Origin: Streptomyces toxytricini
GTDB lineage: Bacteria > Actinomycetota > Actinomycetes > Streptomycetales > Streptomycetaceae
Length of the DNA stretch: 64,000 bases
Assembly (NCBI RefSeq): GCF_014649915.1
Contig: NZ_BMTY01000010.1
Span: forward strand, 62,001 to 126,000
Reading direction: 5' to 3'
Both the position numbers and the translations under genes were made by a program. How positions within the stretch are numbered: the stretch's first letter is position 1; every line of letters starts with the position of its first letter. The notes beneath the pieces are model-generated. The model did not search any database, was not told the origin of the DNA, and was given only the letters and a program-made list of their open reading frames with translations. Shown piece after piece: positions 23,573 through 32,621 of the stretch.

Positions 23573-26500
23573 GTGGCGGCACCCGCAACCCACCCGGGCG
23601 GTGACACCCCTGTTCCGCCGCTCTTCCGCTGCGCGGACACCCTGCTGTTCCGCGCGGCGGCCCGGGCGCAGGAGCCGCCCGGGGACCCCGGCGCCGACGG
23701 CGAGGCCGACGTGGACGGCGCGCCCGAGGCGGACCTGCGGGCCCGGCTGGGGGCCATCGCGGCCGACGCCCGGCTGCGGGAGGCGGTCTCCCTGGCGAGC
23801 CCGTCCCTGAGCCGGACCCTCGACGCGGTGGCCGCCGGTGAACCCGTCCGCCCCAAGCAGCTGCGCCGCGCGGTACGCGCCGTGGCCCGCTACCGGCTGC
23901 GGATGAGCGGCCGGGCCACCCCCTTCGGCACCATGGCCGGGGTGGCCGCCATCGGGTTCGCCGACGAGCCCGGCGCCCCGCAGGTCGCGTGGGGCGGCGG
24001 CCACCGCAAGGCGGTGAGGCCCGACATGGGGTGGCTCACCGAGGTCGTCGCCCGCCTGGAGCGGGAGCCGGCCGTGCTGCGGCGCCTGCGCGTCACGGCC
24101 AACGACCTGTGCTTCGTCCGGGGCGGCAGACTCGTCGTCCCCTACGTCCCCGCCCCGGGCGGGGGAGGCGCCCGCCCGGCCGCCCAGGAGGTCTCCGTGC
24201 GCGCCGGCGAGGTGGTGCTGCGCGTAGTGGAACGCGCCGTGCGGCCCGTGCGGTTCACCGACCTGCTCGACGAACTGACCGGCGCCTACCCGGCGGTGCC
24301 GCCCGCCACCGCGGAGCGGCTCCTCGCCGGCCTCGTCGGCTCCGAGGTGCTGCTGACGGAGCTGCGCCCGCCGCTGGACGGCGCCGACCCGCTCGGCCAC
24401 GTGCTGTCGCTGCTCACCCCGCGGCCCGAGGGGCAGCCGCTGCCCGCCGCCGTCGCGGCGGTGGCCGGAGAACTGGCCGCCGCCCACCGCGAGCTGGCCG
24501 CCTACGCGGCGGCCCCCCTGGGCGGCGGCCTGGCGGCCCGTGACGCGGCGACCCGCCGGATGGCCGCCCTCCACCCGTCGGACCACCTTCTCCAGGTCGA
24601 CCTGGGCCTGGACGTGGACATCCGGCTGCCCCCCGCCGTGCGGGCCGAGGTCGAACGGGCCGCCGAGGCCCTGTGGCGGCTGGCGTCGGCCCGGCCGGGC
24701 CCGGCCCACCTGCGCCAGTTCCACGAGGACTTCCTGGAGAGATACGGTGCCGGGCGGGCCGTGCCGCTCAAGGAGGCCCTCGATCCGGACACCGGGCTCG
24801 GCGCGCCGGCCGGCTACCGGATGCCCGCCACCGCCCGGACCCTGCGCGCGGTCGCGGACGATCCGCGCGACCCGCACGACCAGGACCGGCTGCTGGCCGA
24901 GCTGGCCCAGGAAGCCGCCGTCAACGGCGAGCGGGAGGTCGTCCTCGACGACGCGCTGCTCGAGCGGCTGGCACCGGACGAGGGCGACGCCCCGCCACCG
25001 CCCTCCTTCGAGATCCTGGCGCAACTGCTCGCCGACACCCCCGACGCGCTGGCCGACGGCGACTTCCGGCTGGTCGTCACCGGTGGAGCGCGTACGGCGG
25101 GGGCGCACGCCGGGCGCTTCGGATTCGTCCTGGGCGCCGACGACGCCCGCGTCACCGCACTGGTACGGCAGGTGCCCGGGGCGGCGTCGGGAGCGGTGAC
25201 GGCGCAGATGCGGTTCCCTCCGCCGCGCGGTGCGACCGCCAACGTCGCGCTGGTGCCGCGCCGACTGGACCACACCATCACCATCGGTGCCTTCGCGGAC
25301 CGCACAGCGGGCCCCGGGCGTGCGGACCTCGGCGTGTCCGACCTGGCCGTCGTCGCCGACGTGCACCGGCTCGCCGTGGTCGCGCCGCGGCTGGGCCGGG
25401 AGGTCGTACCGGTCGTCCCCAGCATGCTCGCGACGGTCTGGCACGCGCCGAACGCGGCCCGGTTCCTGCACGAGGTGACCGAGAACGGCCTGCCTGCCTG
25501 GCCGCGCTGGCGCTGGGGCGCCGCGGACACCCTCCCGTACCTCCCCCGGGTCCGGCGCGGCCGCACCGTCCTCGCCCTGGCGCGCTGGCGCCCGACGGAC
25601 CCGGCCCTGCAGGACCGGGCGACCGCCCCCGCCGACTGGGACCGGCGCTTCGGCGCCTGGAGGGCGCGCTGGCGCGTCCCCGACCTGGTGGAGAGCGTCA
25701 CCGGGGACAACCGCATCGCCCTCGACCTGCGGCGCCCCTTCCACCGCGCGCTGCTGCGCGACGAGTGGCTGCGCCGCCCCGGCGGCGTGCTGCAGGAGCT
25801 TCCGGAGAGCTGCGGCCACAACTTCGGCTGGCTGGCGGCCGGTCCCGCCGATCCGGCGGCCGGCGAGCCCGCGCAGCCGGGCGGCCCGGGCCGTGCCCGC
25901 CGGGCCGGGCGGGTCAACGAGATCGCCTTCCCGCTGGTCCGCGCCTCCCGCCCCGGTGCGCCCCCGGCGCACCGCCCGCTCCGGCCCTCCTCCGCACCCG
26001 TGCCCGTCTCCGCCCCCCGCCGTGGCCGGACCGCCCACGGCCCCGGCTCCCGGTGGCTGTACGCCAAGGTGTACTGCGCGGCGGAGCGCCAGGACGAGAT
26101 CCTCACCCGGTGGCTGCCCGGCCTGCTCGAGGACCTGCCCGGCGCCGTGGACCGCTGGTTCTACGTGCGCTACCGCGACCCCGGCGCCCACCTGCGGCTG
26201 CGCTTCCACGGCGGAGCCACCGCCCTCACCGGGGACCTGCTGCCCCGCCTGGGCGCCTGGACGGAGCGGCTCGCCACCGAGGGCCTCGGCGGCCGGCTGG
26301 TCCTGGACACCTACGAGCCCGAACTCGAACGCTACGGAGGGCCGGAGGCGCTGACCGCCGCCGAGCACGCCTTCCACGCCGACAGCGCCGCCTGCCTCGA
26401 ACAGTCCGCGCTGCTCGACCGGGGCGGACTCGACCTCGACCGCACCGTGCTGACCGCACTCGGACACGTCGACCTGGCCTGCCGTGTCGCGGGCGGCCCC

Positions 26501-26854
26501 GAAGGGGTCCGGCACCTGATCGACCGCCCGGCACACCCGGGATCGGCCGAACCCTCCCGCGCCGCGAAGGACCTGGCGCGCAGGCTCACCGATCCGCTCG
26601 GCGGCTGGCAGGAGCTGCGCGCCCTGCCCGGGGGCCCCGCCCTGCTGGCCTGCTGGGAGCGCCGGGCGCCCGCGCTCACCGCGTACGGGGAGCTGCTGCG
26701 CCGGCTCGGCGCGGGCACCGGACCGCTCGACGCGCTGCTGCACATGCACCACAACAGGCTCACCGGCATCGACCGTCCCGCCGAGGAGCGCTCGTTCGCC
26801 TTGGCCGCCGCGGCGCTGCGCAGCCGCCTCGACCGGACCCGGGAGGCCCGGTGA
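23573..26854 (+). CDS. lanB: class I lanthipeptide dehydratase LanB
   Basis: 1093 residues, close to the size of full-length LanB enzymes such as NisB. The N-terminal glutamylation domain shows LRRAVRAVARYRLRMSGRAT then PFGTMAGVA, the usual LanB opening, and FxEF-like strands follow; the C-terminal elimination (SpaB_C, thiopeptide-type) domain starts near 826 with SRWLYAKVYCAAERQDEIL and RWFYVRYRDPGAHLRLRFHG. LanB glutamylates Ser/Thr from glutamyl-tRNA and eliminates glutamate to give Dha/Dhb. Both domains are in one chain, unlike split thiopeptide enzymes. GTG at 23573 follows GGAGGATC. The stop overlaps the LanC start by 4 bases (GTGA). Confidence 0.92.
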   Translation: MAAPATHPGGDTPVPPLFRCADTLLFRAAARAQEPPGDPGADGEADVDGAPEADLRARLGAIAADARLREAVSLASPSLSRTLDAVAAGEPVRPKQLRRAVRAVARYRLRMSGRATPFGTMAGVAAIGFADEPGAPQVAWGGGHRKAVRPDMGWLTEVVARLEREPAVLRRLRVTANDLCFVRGGRLVVPYVPAPGGGGARPAAQEVSVRAGEVVLRVVERAVRPVRFTDLLDELTGAYPAVPPATAERLLAGLVGSEVLLTELRPPLDGADPLGHVLSLLTPRPEGQPLPAAVAAVAGELAAAHRELAAYAAAPLGGGLAARDAATRRMAALHPSDHLLQVDLGLDVDIRLPPAVRAEVERAAEALWRLASARPGPAHLRQFHEDFLERYGAGRAVPLKEALDPDTGLGAPAGYRMPATARTLRAVADDPRDPHDQDRLLAELAQEAAVNGEREVVLDDALLERLAPDEGDAPPPPSFEILAQLLADTPDALADGDFRLVVTGGARTAGAHAGRFGFVLGADDARVTALVRQVPGAASGAVTAQMRFPPPRGATANVALVPRRLDHTITIGAFADRTAGPGRADLGVSDLAVVADVHRLAVVAPRLGREVVPVVPSMLATVWHAPNAARFLHEVTENGLPAWPRWRWGAADTLPYLPRVRRGRTVLALARWRPTDPALQDRATAPADWDRRFGAWRARWRVPDLVESVTGDNRIALDLRRPFHRALLRDEWLRRPGGVLQELPESCGHNFGWLAAGPADPAAGEPAQPGGPGRARRAGRVNEIAFPLVRASRPGAPPAHRPLRPSSAPVPVSAPRRGRTAHGPGSRWLYAKVYCAAERQDEILTRWLPGLLEDLPGAVDRWFYVRYRDPGAHLRLRFHGGATALTGDLLPRLGAWTERLATEGLGGRLVLDTYEPELERYGGPEALTAAEHAFHADSAACLEQSALLDRGGLDLDRTVLTALGHVDLACRVAGGPEGVRHLIDRPAHPGSAEPSRAAKDLARRLTDPLGGWQELRALPGGPALLACWERRAPALTAYGELLRRLGAGTGPLDALLHMHHNRLTGIDRPAEERSFALAAAALRSRLDRTREAR

Positions 26855-28152
26855 ACCCCGCGGGAGCCGACGCGCTGCGCGAGCGGGCGGCCGAGGTCGT
26901 GGCGGGCGTCGCACGGCGGCTCGCGGAGCCCGGCGCCGTCCCGGCCCGGCCGGTGTCCGCCTTCCGCGCCGCGAGCCTCAGCGACGGCGCCCCCGGAATC
27001 GCCCTGCTCCACGCAGAGCTGGCACACACCGACCCGGCGCACCGGACCGCCGCCCACCTCTGGCTGCGCCATGCCGCCACCCTCGCCAGGCAGGCGGCGG
27101 CGCCCGGACGGCAGGGGCTGTACGGACCGCCGGCCGCGCTGTCGTACGCCCTGCACCGGGCCGCCGACGGCCCCGCGCAGGCCCAGGGCAGGCAGGGCGC
27201 GGCCCGCGCCCACCTCGCCAGTGTGGTCGCCGACACGGCGCTCGCCCGGGCCGAGCGGGAGGAGCAGCGCCTCGCCGGTAACCAGGGCTGCACCACGTTC
27301 CCCGCGTACGACGTGGTCAGCGGGCAGGCGGGACTCGGCGCGCACCTGCTGGAGCTGGGCCGGCCCGCCGAACCCGCCCTCACGCGGCTGCTGCGGTCGC
27401 TGACCGCGCTGACCCGGCCGGTGCGCGTGGACGGCCGGGAGCTGCCCGGCTGGTGGGTGGCGCTCGACGGCGCCTCGTACCGGCCGGTCACCCCGGCGGA
27501 GGGCCACGCCAACATCGGCATGGCCCACGGCGCCCCCGGCCCGCTCGCGCTGCTGGCCCTGGCCTGGCGGCAGGGAGCGCGGGTGCCCGGCCAGCGGGCC
27601 GCGATCACCCGCCTCGCGCGGTGGCTGCTCGCCCGGCGCCGGACGGACGGCTCGGGCGCCTGGTGGCCCGGCCAGCTGTCCCTCGGGCCCGAGCGGCCAC
27701 GGCCGGGACGGCCGTCCTGGTGCTACGGCACCCCCGGCATCGCCCGCGCCCTCCACCTGGCGGGCCTCGCCCTGGACGTACCCGAATGGCGCGAGGCCGG
27801 CGTCGAGGCACTGCGCTCGGCCCTGCGCCGCGCCGCGGCGGACGGGGCGGGGCCGGACGAGCCCGGGCTCTGCCACGGACTGGCCGGGCTGCTCCAGACG
27901 ACCTGGCGCACCTCCCGCGACAGCGGCGACGCCGAGCTCGCCGGACACCTCCCCGCGCTGGCGGCCCGCCTCCTCGACCTCGCCGACGACGCGGCGCCGT
28001 TCGGCTTCGCCCCCGCCCCGGGGGAGCGCCCGTCCGAGGAGCACCCGGGCGGCTTCCTCACCGGCGCGGCCGGGGCAGCGCTCGCCCTGCACACCTTCGC
28101 CACCGGCACCGAGCCCGCCACACGCTGGGACCGCGCCCTGCTCCTCGCCTGA
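26851..28152 (+). CDS. lanC: lanthionine cyclase LanC
   Basis: 433 residues with the LanC alpha/alpha-barrel pattern. The zinc site is visible: WCYGTPG (Cys near 291) and LCHGLAG (Cys-His near 340-341), with HANIGMAHGAPG near 219 as the active-site His region. LanC adds the Cys thiol to a dehydroamino acid, making the thioether ring. Translation is coupled to LanB through the GTGA overlap and a GGGAGG site. With only one Cys in the precursor, the enzyme has a single ring to close per peptide. Confidence 0.92.
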   Translation: MNPAGADALRERAAEVVAGVARRLAEPGAVPARPVSAFRAASLSDGAPGIALLHAELAHTDPAHRTAAHLWLRHAATLARQAAAPGRQGLYGPPAALSYALHRAADGPAQAQGRQGAARAHLASVVADTALARAEREEQRLAGNQGCTTFPAYDVVSGQAGLGAHLLELGRPAEPALTRLLRSLTALTRPVRVDGRELPGWWVALDGASYRPVTPAEGHANIGMAHGAPGPLALLALAWRQGARVPGQRAAITRLARWLLARRRTDGSGAWWPGQLSLGPERPRPGRPSWCYGTPGIARALHLAGLALDVPEWREAGVEALRSALRRAAADGAGPDEPGLCHGLAGLLQTTWRTSRDSGDAELAGHLPALAARLLDLADDAAPFGFAPAPGERPSEEHPGGFLTGAAGAALALHTFATGTEPATRWDRALLLA

Positions 28153-28316
28153 GCCCGGCGCACCGGTCCGCGCCGCCCGCGAACGGCACCTGCTGCCGTC
28201 GCCCCCTGCGCCCCGCCCCCCCGTAGGACGCCGCCCACCGCGCCTCCCCGGGCGACCGCGGCATCCGCACACCCCCGTACCGACACACCGACGTACCCGA
28301 CAGAGAGAAGAGACCC

Positions 28317-29276
28317 ATGGACCGGGAGGAACTCACCCGCTGGGTGGGCGACACGGACGCCTTCCTCGACGACCGCTGGCAGACCGCGCCGGCCGTCTTC
28401 CGGCACGGCCCCGGCACCGGACCGGCCGCCCCGCTCACCCTGGAGGAGGTCGACACCGCCGTCGCCGGAGGGCTGCTGCGGGTACCCCACCTGGAAGTCG
28501 CCCGGGCGGGCGACCCCGTGCACTCCTCCCGCTACACGCGCACCCGCACCGTCGCCGGGGTCACCACCCCCGGGTACGCCGACCCGGACCGGCTGCGCCG
28601 GCTGCTCGCCGAGGGCGCGACGCTCGTCCTGCGCAACGTCGAGCACTGGCACCCGGCCACCCGGGAGCTGACCGGCCGTCTGGAAGAGGAGCTCGGCCGC
28701 CGCGTAGAGGCGTTCTTCTTCGTCACCCCGCCGGGAGCACAGGGCCTGGACCTGCACCGGGACGACGCCGACGTCCTGCTGCTCCAGGTGACCGGCAGCA
28801 AGCGGTGGACGGTGCGCGACCGCCCCGACGGCCCCGACTGGAGCCCGGGCGCCACCGGCGACGCCGGCCCGGTGCTGCTGGCGGAGACCGTACGCCCCGG
28901 CGAGGTGCTCTACATCCCCCGGGGCTCCGCCCACGAGGCGGTCGGCGGCGACGGGCTCTCCTCCCACCTCTCCCTCACCATCCGGGAGGTGGGGACCCAA
29001 AACCTCTTCGCCGCTCTGCAACGCCTGCTGCTGGACTCGCTGCCGCTGCCCGCCCGGCCCCTCGACGACGCCGCCCTCCTCGCGACCGCGGAGCTCCTGC
29101 TGGAGCGGTTCCGGGCCCGGCTGCCGGAGCTGACCGCCGCACAGGTGCTGGCCCACGCCCGCTCCGCGCAGCGCGCCGACGGCGCCGTCCCCGGACTCGG
29201 CGCCGACCCGGGGCTCGCGGCACTGGCAGAGCGGCTCGGCACCCCGCACGGCCCGGCGGCGAGCGCAGCCGCATGA
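28317..29276 (+). CDS. JmjC/cupin-like 2-oxoglutarate- and Fe(II)-dependent oxygenase
   Basis: 319 residues. The double-stranded beta-helix iron site is present: H-R-D in GLDLHRDDADVLLLQVTGSK near 146-148 and the distal His in IPRGSAHEAV near 204; the GSKRW and YIPRG motifs are typical of the Cupin_4 group (ribosomal oxygenases YcfD/MINA53). A winged-helix-like tail follows. Family members hydroxylate protein side chains, so a likely role is hydroxylation of a residue in the lanthipeptide core. ATG at 28317 follows GAGAAGAGA. The 164-base gap after LanC may hold its own promoter. Its stop overlaps the exporter start (ATGA). Confidence 0.85.
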   Translation: MDREELTRWVGDTDAFLDDRWQTAPAVFRHGPGTGPAAPLTLEEVDTAVAGGLLRVPHLEVARAGDPVHSSRYTRTRTVAGVTTPGYADPDRLRRLLAEGATLVLRNVEHWHPATRELTGRLEEELGRRVEAFFFVTPPGAQGLDLHRDDADVLLLQVTGSKRWTVRDRPDGPDWSPGATGDAGPVLLAETVRPGEVLYIPRGSAHEAVGGDGLSSHLSLTIREVGTQNLFAALQRLLLDSLPLPARPLDDAALLATAELLLERFRARLPELTAAQVLAHARSAQRADGAVPGLGADPGLAALAERLGTPHGPAASAAA

Positions 29277-31162
29277 GCGGCGCCGAAGCCCCGGCCGCAC
29301 CCGCGGCCCCCACTCACACACCCCCCGCGCCGGGCTCCGCCGCACCGGGCCCCGGACCCGGCCCCGGACCCGCCTCCGAAGCGGCACACGGCCCCGGGCC
29401 GGTGGGTGCCCCCGGAGCCGCGACCGGTGCGCCCTCCGGGCTGCGCCTGCTGCTGACCCGCCATCTGCGCCCGCACCGGGGCAGGCTCGCAGCGGGCGCC
29501 GCGCTGGCGCTCCTCGGCGGCCTGGCCGGCCTGGCCGAGCCCATGGCGGCCAAGGCGCTCATGGACCGGCTGGCCGCCGGGGACCCGCCCACCGCCTCCG
29601 CGCTCGGCCTGGCCGCCCTCGTACTGACGTCCGTCCTGGTCACTGCGGCAGGCTCGTACCTGCTGGAACGCACCGCCGAAGGCGTCGTACGCACCACCCG
29701 CGAACGCCTCGCCGCCCGCGTGCTGCGCCTGCCGGTGCCCGACATGGACCGGCAGCGCCCCGGCGACCTGGTCGCCCGGCTCACCTCCGACACCGCCCAG
29801 CTGAGATCCGCCGCCGGCCAGGCCCTCGCGATGTGCGCGACGTCCGCCCTCATGGTCCTCGGCGGCCTGGCCGCGATGCTCCTGCTCGACCCGGTCCTGA
29901 CGGCCGCCACCGTCGCCGTCATCGGCACCGTCTGCGGACTCGGCGCCCTGACCCTCCCCCGGATCGGCCGGGCCGCCCGCCGCTCCCAGCAGGACACCGG
30001 CGAGCTGGGCGCCGTCCTGGAGCGGTCGCTCGGCGCCTTCCGCACGGTCAAGGCCAACGGCCTGGAACGGCAGGAGACCGAAGCCGCCCGCGACGCCGCC
30101 CGGCGGGCCTGGCGCAGCGGGGTGCGCGCCGCTGGCTGGGAGGCCGTCGTCGAGGTCACCTCCGGGCTCTCCGTACGGCTGACGTTCCTGACCGTGCTCG
30201 GTCTCGGCGGCACCCGGGTCGCCACCGGGCGGATGAGCATGTCCGAGCTGGTCGCGTTCCTCTTCTACATCCTCTTCGTCGGGCCCCTGCTCACCCAGCT
30301 CGCCGGGAGCGCCGGCCTGCTGCAGCGGGGCGCCGCGGCCGCGCTGCGCATCGAGGAGATCGAATCGCTCGGCACCGAGCCGCTCGCGGACCGGCCTCCC
30401 GAGCCCCCGGCCCGGGGGGCCGCACCCGCGGCGCTGGAGCTGCACGGCGTCCGCTTCGGCTACCCGGGCCGCGCCGCGACCGTCCTCGACGGCCTGTCGC
30501 TGGACGTGCCGGCGGGCGGCCTCACCGCGCTCGTCGGCCCGTCCGGCGCAGGCAAGAGCACGGTGTTCGCGCTGCTGGAGAGGTTTCACGAGCCGCACTC
30601 CGGCCGGATCGTGCTCGACGGCCGGGACGTGCGGGAATGGGCGCTGACCGACCTGCGGGCCACCATCGGGTACGTCGAGCAGGACGCCCCGGTGCTGTCG
30701 GGGACGCTTCGGGACAACCTCCTGCGGTCCGCACCCCGGGCCACCGCCGGGGAGCTGCGCGCCGTCCTGGCGATGACCCGGCTCGACGTCCTCCTGGAGC
30801 GCCTGCCCGACGGCCTCGACACCGAACTCGGCCACCGCGGCACCGCCCTGTCAGGCGGTCAGCGCCAGCGCGTGGCCATCGCCCGCGCCCTGCTGCGCCG
30901 CCCGAGGCTGCTGCTGCTGGACGAGGCGACCTCGCAACTGGACGCCGAGAACGAACGGGCCCTGCGCGACGCCGTCGCCGACATCGCCCGGGAGACGACG
31001 GTCGTGGTGATCGCGCACCGGCTGTCCACCGTCACCGGCGCCCGCAGGATCGTCGTCGTGGAGGCCGGCCGGGCCCGCGCCGCAGGGACCCACCGGGAGC
31101 TGCTCGCGACGGACGAGCTGTACGCCCGGCTGGTCCGCACCCAGCTGCTCGACCACTCCTGA
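29273..31162 (+). CDS. ABC transporter, fused permease and ATPase (peptide exporter)
   Basis: 629 residues. A disordered Pro/Gly/Ala-rich N-terminus (1-60) precedes six membrane helices (about 70-330) and a nucleotide-binding domain: Walker A GPSGAGKST near 422, signature LSGGQRQR near 525, Walker B LLLLDEA near 546, H-loop His near 581. It is a half-transporter that acts as a homodimer. There is no N-terminal C39 peptidase, so leader removal must be done by another protease. It overlaps the oxygenase stop by 4 bases, placing export of the modified peptide in the same operon. Confidence 0.9.
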   Translation: MSGAEAPAAPAAPTHTPPAPGSAAPGPGPGPGPASEAAHGPGPVGAPGAATGAPSGLRLLLTRHLRPHRGRLAAGAALALLGGLAGLAEPMAAKALMDRLAAGDPPTASALGLAALVLTSVLVTAAGSYLLERTAEGVVRTTRERLAARVLRLPVPDMDRQRPGDLVARLTSDTAQLRSAAGQALAMCATSALMVLGGLAAMLLLDPVLTAATVAVIGTVCGLGALTLPRIGRAARRSQQDTGELGAVLERSLGAFRTVKANGLERQETEAARDAARRAWRSGVRAAGWEAVVEVTSGLSVRLTFLTVLGLGGTRVATGRMSMSELVAFLFYILFVGPLLTQLAGSAGLLQRGAAAALRIEEIESLGTEPLADRPPEPPARGAAPAALELHGVRFGYPGRAATVLDGLSLDVPAGGLTALVGPSGAGKSTVFALLERFHEPHSGRIVLDGRDVREWALTDLRATIGYVEQDAPVLSGTLRDNLLRSAPRATAGELRAVLAMTRLDVLLERLPDGLDTELGHRGTALSGGQRQRVAIARALLRRPRLLLLDEATSQLDAENERALRDAVADIARETTVVVIAHRLSTVTGARRIVVVEAGRARAAGTHRELLATDELYARLVRTQLLDHS

Positions 31163-31200
31163 CGCTTAGGACGGCCACGGCGGCCGGCGCGCAGCCACTC

Positions 31201-31232
31201 CCGGGGGCGGCGACGAAGCCCCCCCGCCCCGG
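31201..31232 (+). terminator. possible terminator after the exporter gene
   Basis: CCGGGGGCGG (31201-31210) can pair with CCGCCCCGG (31224-31232) leaving a one-base bulge and a 13-base loop. It lies 38 bases past the exporter stop and would close the lanthipeptide operon. Confidence 0.35.
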
Positions 31233-31406
31233 TCCCGCCAGTTTCCCGTCCCCCTCCGGCGAAGTGCACGAGCAGTGAGCGCCCGCCGACGGACCCGGGG
31301 GCGCAGGCGGGTGTCCGCGGCCCGTTTCCGGGGACACGCCGAGCGTGAGCGGTCGCGGCGCGCATGTGCGCGGCGGCCCGTGGCAACGGATGGACGGAGT
31401 CGACCG

Positions 31407-31571
31407 ATGACCGACCCCCAGGGCAAGGCGCGCAAGGACGAGCTCAACCGGCAGCGCAAGCGGGAACAGGAACGCGAGCGGGCGCAGGGGCACCGGCCCG
31501 ACCCCGGCCGGGATGCGCAGACGGCCCCGCAGGACGCGCAGGGCTCCCGGAAGGAACAGCAGGGCGGCTGA
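31407..31571 (+). CDS. small highly charged protein
   Basis: 54 residues, rich in Arg, Lys, Glu and Gln (KARKDELNRQRKREQERERA), predicted disordered or helical, with no Cys or hydrophobic core. ATG at 31407 has GGAG about 9 bases upstream. It lies 244 bases past the exporter and is probably not part of the lanthipeptide operon. Function unknown. Confidence 0.55.
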   Translation: MTDPQGKARKDELNRQRKREQERERAQGHRPDPGRDAQTAPQDAQGSRKEQQGG

Positions 31572-31596
31572 ACCAGCCGACCCGGCCGCCACCCCG

Positions 31597-32496
31597 CTAC
31601 CCGGCTCCCTCACCGTCGACGGTGACGCCCAGGCGGCCCGCCACCGCGGTCAGGGCCGCACCCAGGGGAAGCGCGACCCGCGTGACGGCATGCGGGTCGC
31701 CGCGGGTGGCGTCCCGGTTGACGATCAGCACCGGCTTGCCGGCCCCGGCCGCGTGGCGGACGAACCGCAGCCCCGACATCACCGTCAGCGAGGAACCGAG
31801 GACCAGCACGGCGTCCGCCCCGTCGACGAGTGCCCGGCAGTGCGCGACCCGCGACGGGGGAACGGCTTCACCGAAGAACACCACGTCCGGCTTGAGGACG
31901 CCCCCGCACCGCGCGCAGGGAACGACCCGGAAGTCCGCGACCTGCTGGTCGGTGAGGTCGGCGTCGCCGTCCGGGTTCACCGCGGCGGCCACCGGCGCGA
32001 ACCCCGGATTGGCCTCCTCCAGCCGCCGGGCGAGCTCCCGGCGAGGGGTGGAGGCGTTGCAGGACAGGCAGACGACCCGGTCGAGGCCGCCGTGCAGCTC
32101 CACCACCCCCTCACTGCCGGCCGCCTGGTGCAGGCCGTCGACGTTCTGGGTGATCACGCCCGCGAGCAGCCCGCGCCGCCCGAACGCGGCCACCGCCCGG
32201 TGCCCGGCATTCGGCCGCGCCCGGCCGAACGTACGCCAGCCGAGGTGGCTGCGCGCCCAGTAGCGGCGCCGCGCCCCGGCGCCCGAGACGAAGTCCTGGT
32301 ACGTCATCGGCGTGTGCCGGCTGAGGCTGCCGCCCTCGCCGCGGTAGTCGGGGATGCCCGACTCCGTGGACAGCCCCGCCCCGCTCAGGACGAGCACCCT
32401 GCCGGCGGCGAGCACATCGACGACGGGCCCCAGGTCCGTCGTGCCGGGGGGCAGGTCCCCGGCCGGGGTCCAGGTCAGGGTGGGACGCATACGCAT
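31597..32496 (-). CDS. Sir2-family NAD-dependent protein deacylase (sirtuin)
   Basis: 299 residues with all sirtuin motifs: GAGLSTESGIPDYRG (NAD binding) near 40, TQNVDGLHQ near 115, catalytic His in ELHGG near 133, zinc ligands CLSC and CARCG, and GSSL plus LIVNRD toward the C-terminus. It removes acyl groups from lysine using NAD+. A start at 32496 or 32490 is possible (MRMRP). It is divergent from the SMI1/KNR4 gene across a region with a 30-bp palindrome. A TAGCCT 6 to 9 bases before the start suggests a leaderless message. Confidence 0.92.
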   Translation of the reverse strand: MRMRPTLTWTPAGDLPPGTTDLGPVVDVLAAGRVLVLSGAGLSTESGIPDYRGEGGSLSRHTPMTYQDFVSGAGARRRYWARSHLGWRTFGRARPNAGHRAVAAFGRRGLLAGVITQNVDGLHQAAGSEGVVELHGGLDRVVCLSCNASTPRRELARRLEEANPGFAPVAAAVNPDGDADLTDQQVADFRVVPCARCGGVLKPDVVFFGEAVPPSRVAHCRALVDGADAVLVLGSSLTVMSGLRFVRHAAGAGKPVLIVNRDATRGDPHAVTRVALPLGAALTAVAGRLGVTVDGEGAG

Positions 32497-32575
32497 GCCG
32501 CCAGGCTACGCACGACCGCCGCGATCCGCCCCGCGCGGGGACGGGCGCGCCTCCGTACGCCCGGACCGATTCCGT

Positions 32576-32605
32576 GACCGCGGTCGGCGGCCGCCGACCG
32601 CGGTC
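32576..32605. promoter_or_regulatory. 30-bp perfect palindrome made of three 10-bp palindromes
   Basis: Two copies of GACCGCGGTC (32576-32585 and 32596-32605) flank GGCGGCCGCC (32586-32595); each unit is itself palindromic and the whole is a perfect inverted repeat. It lies between the divergent sirtuin and SMI1 genes, ending 3 bases before the TAGCGT box (32609-32614) of the SMI1 gene, so a bound protein would cover its -35 region. Confidence 0.75.
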
Positions 32606-32621
32606 CGGTAGCGTCCGCTGC

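Noticed and set aside
23573..26854. Thiopeptide or split-LanB assignment for the dehydratase
   Set aside because: Glutamylation and elimination parts are in one chain, a LanC is present, and there is no YcaO cyclodehydratase or pyridine synthase.
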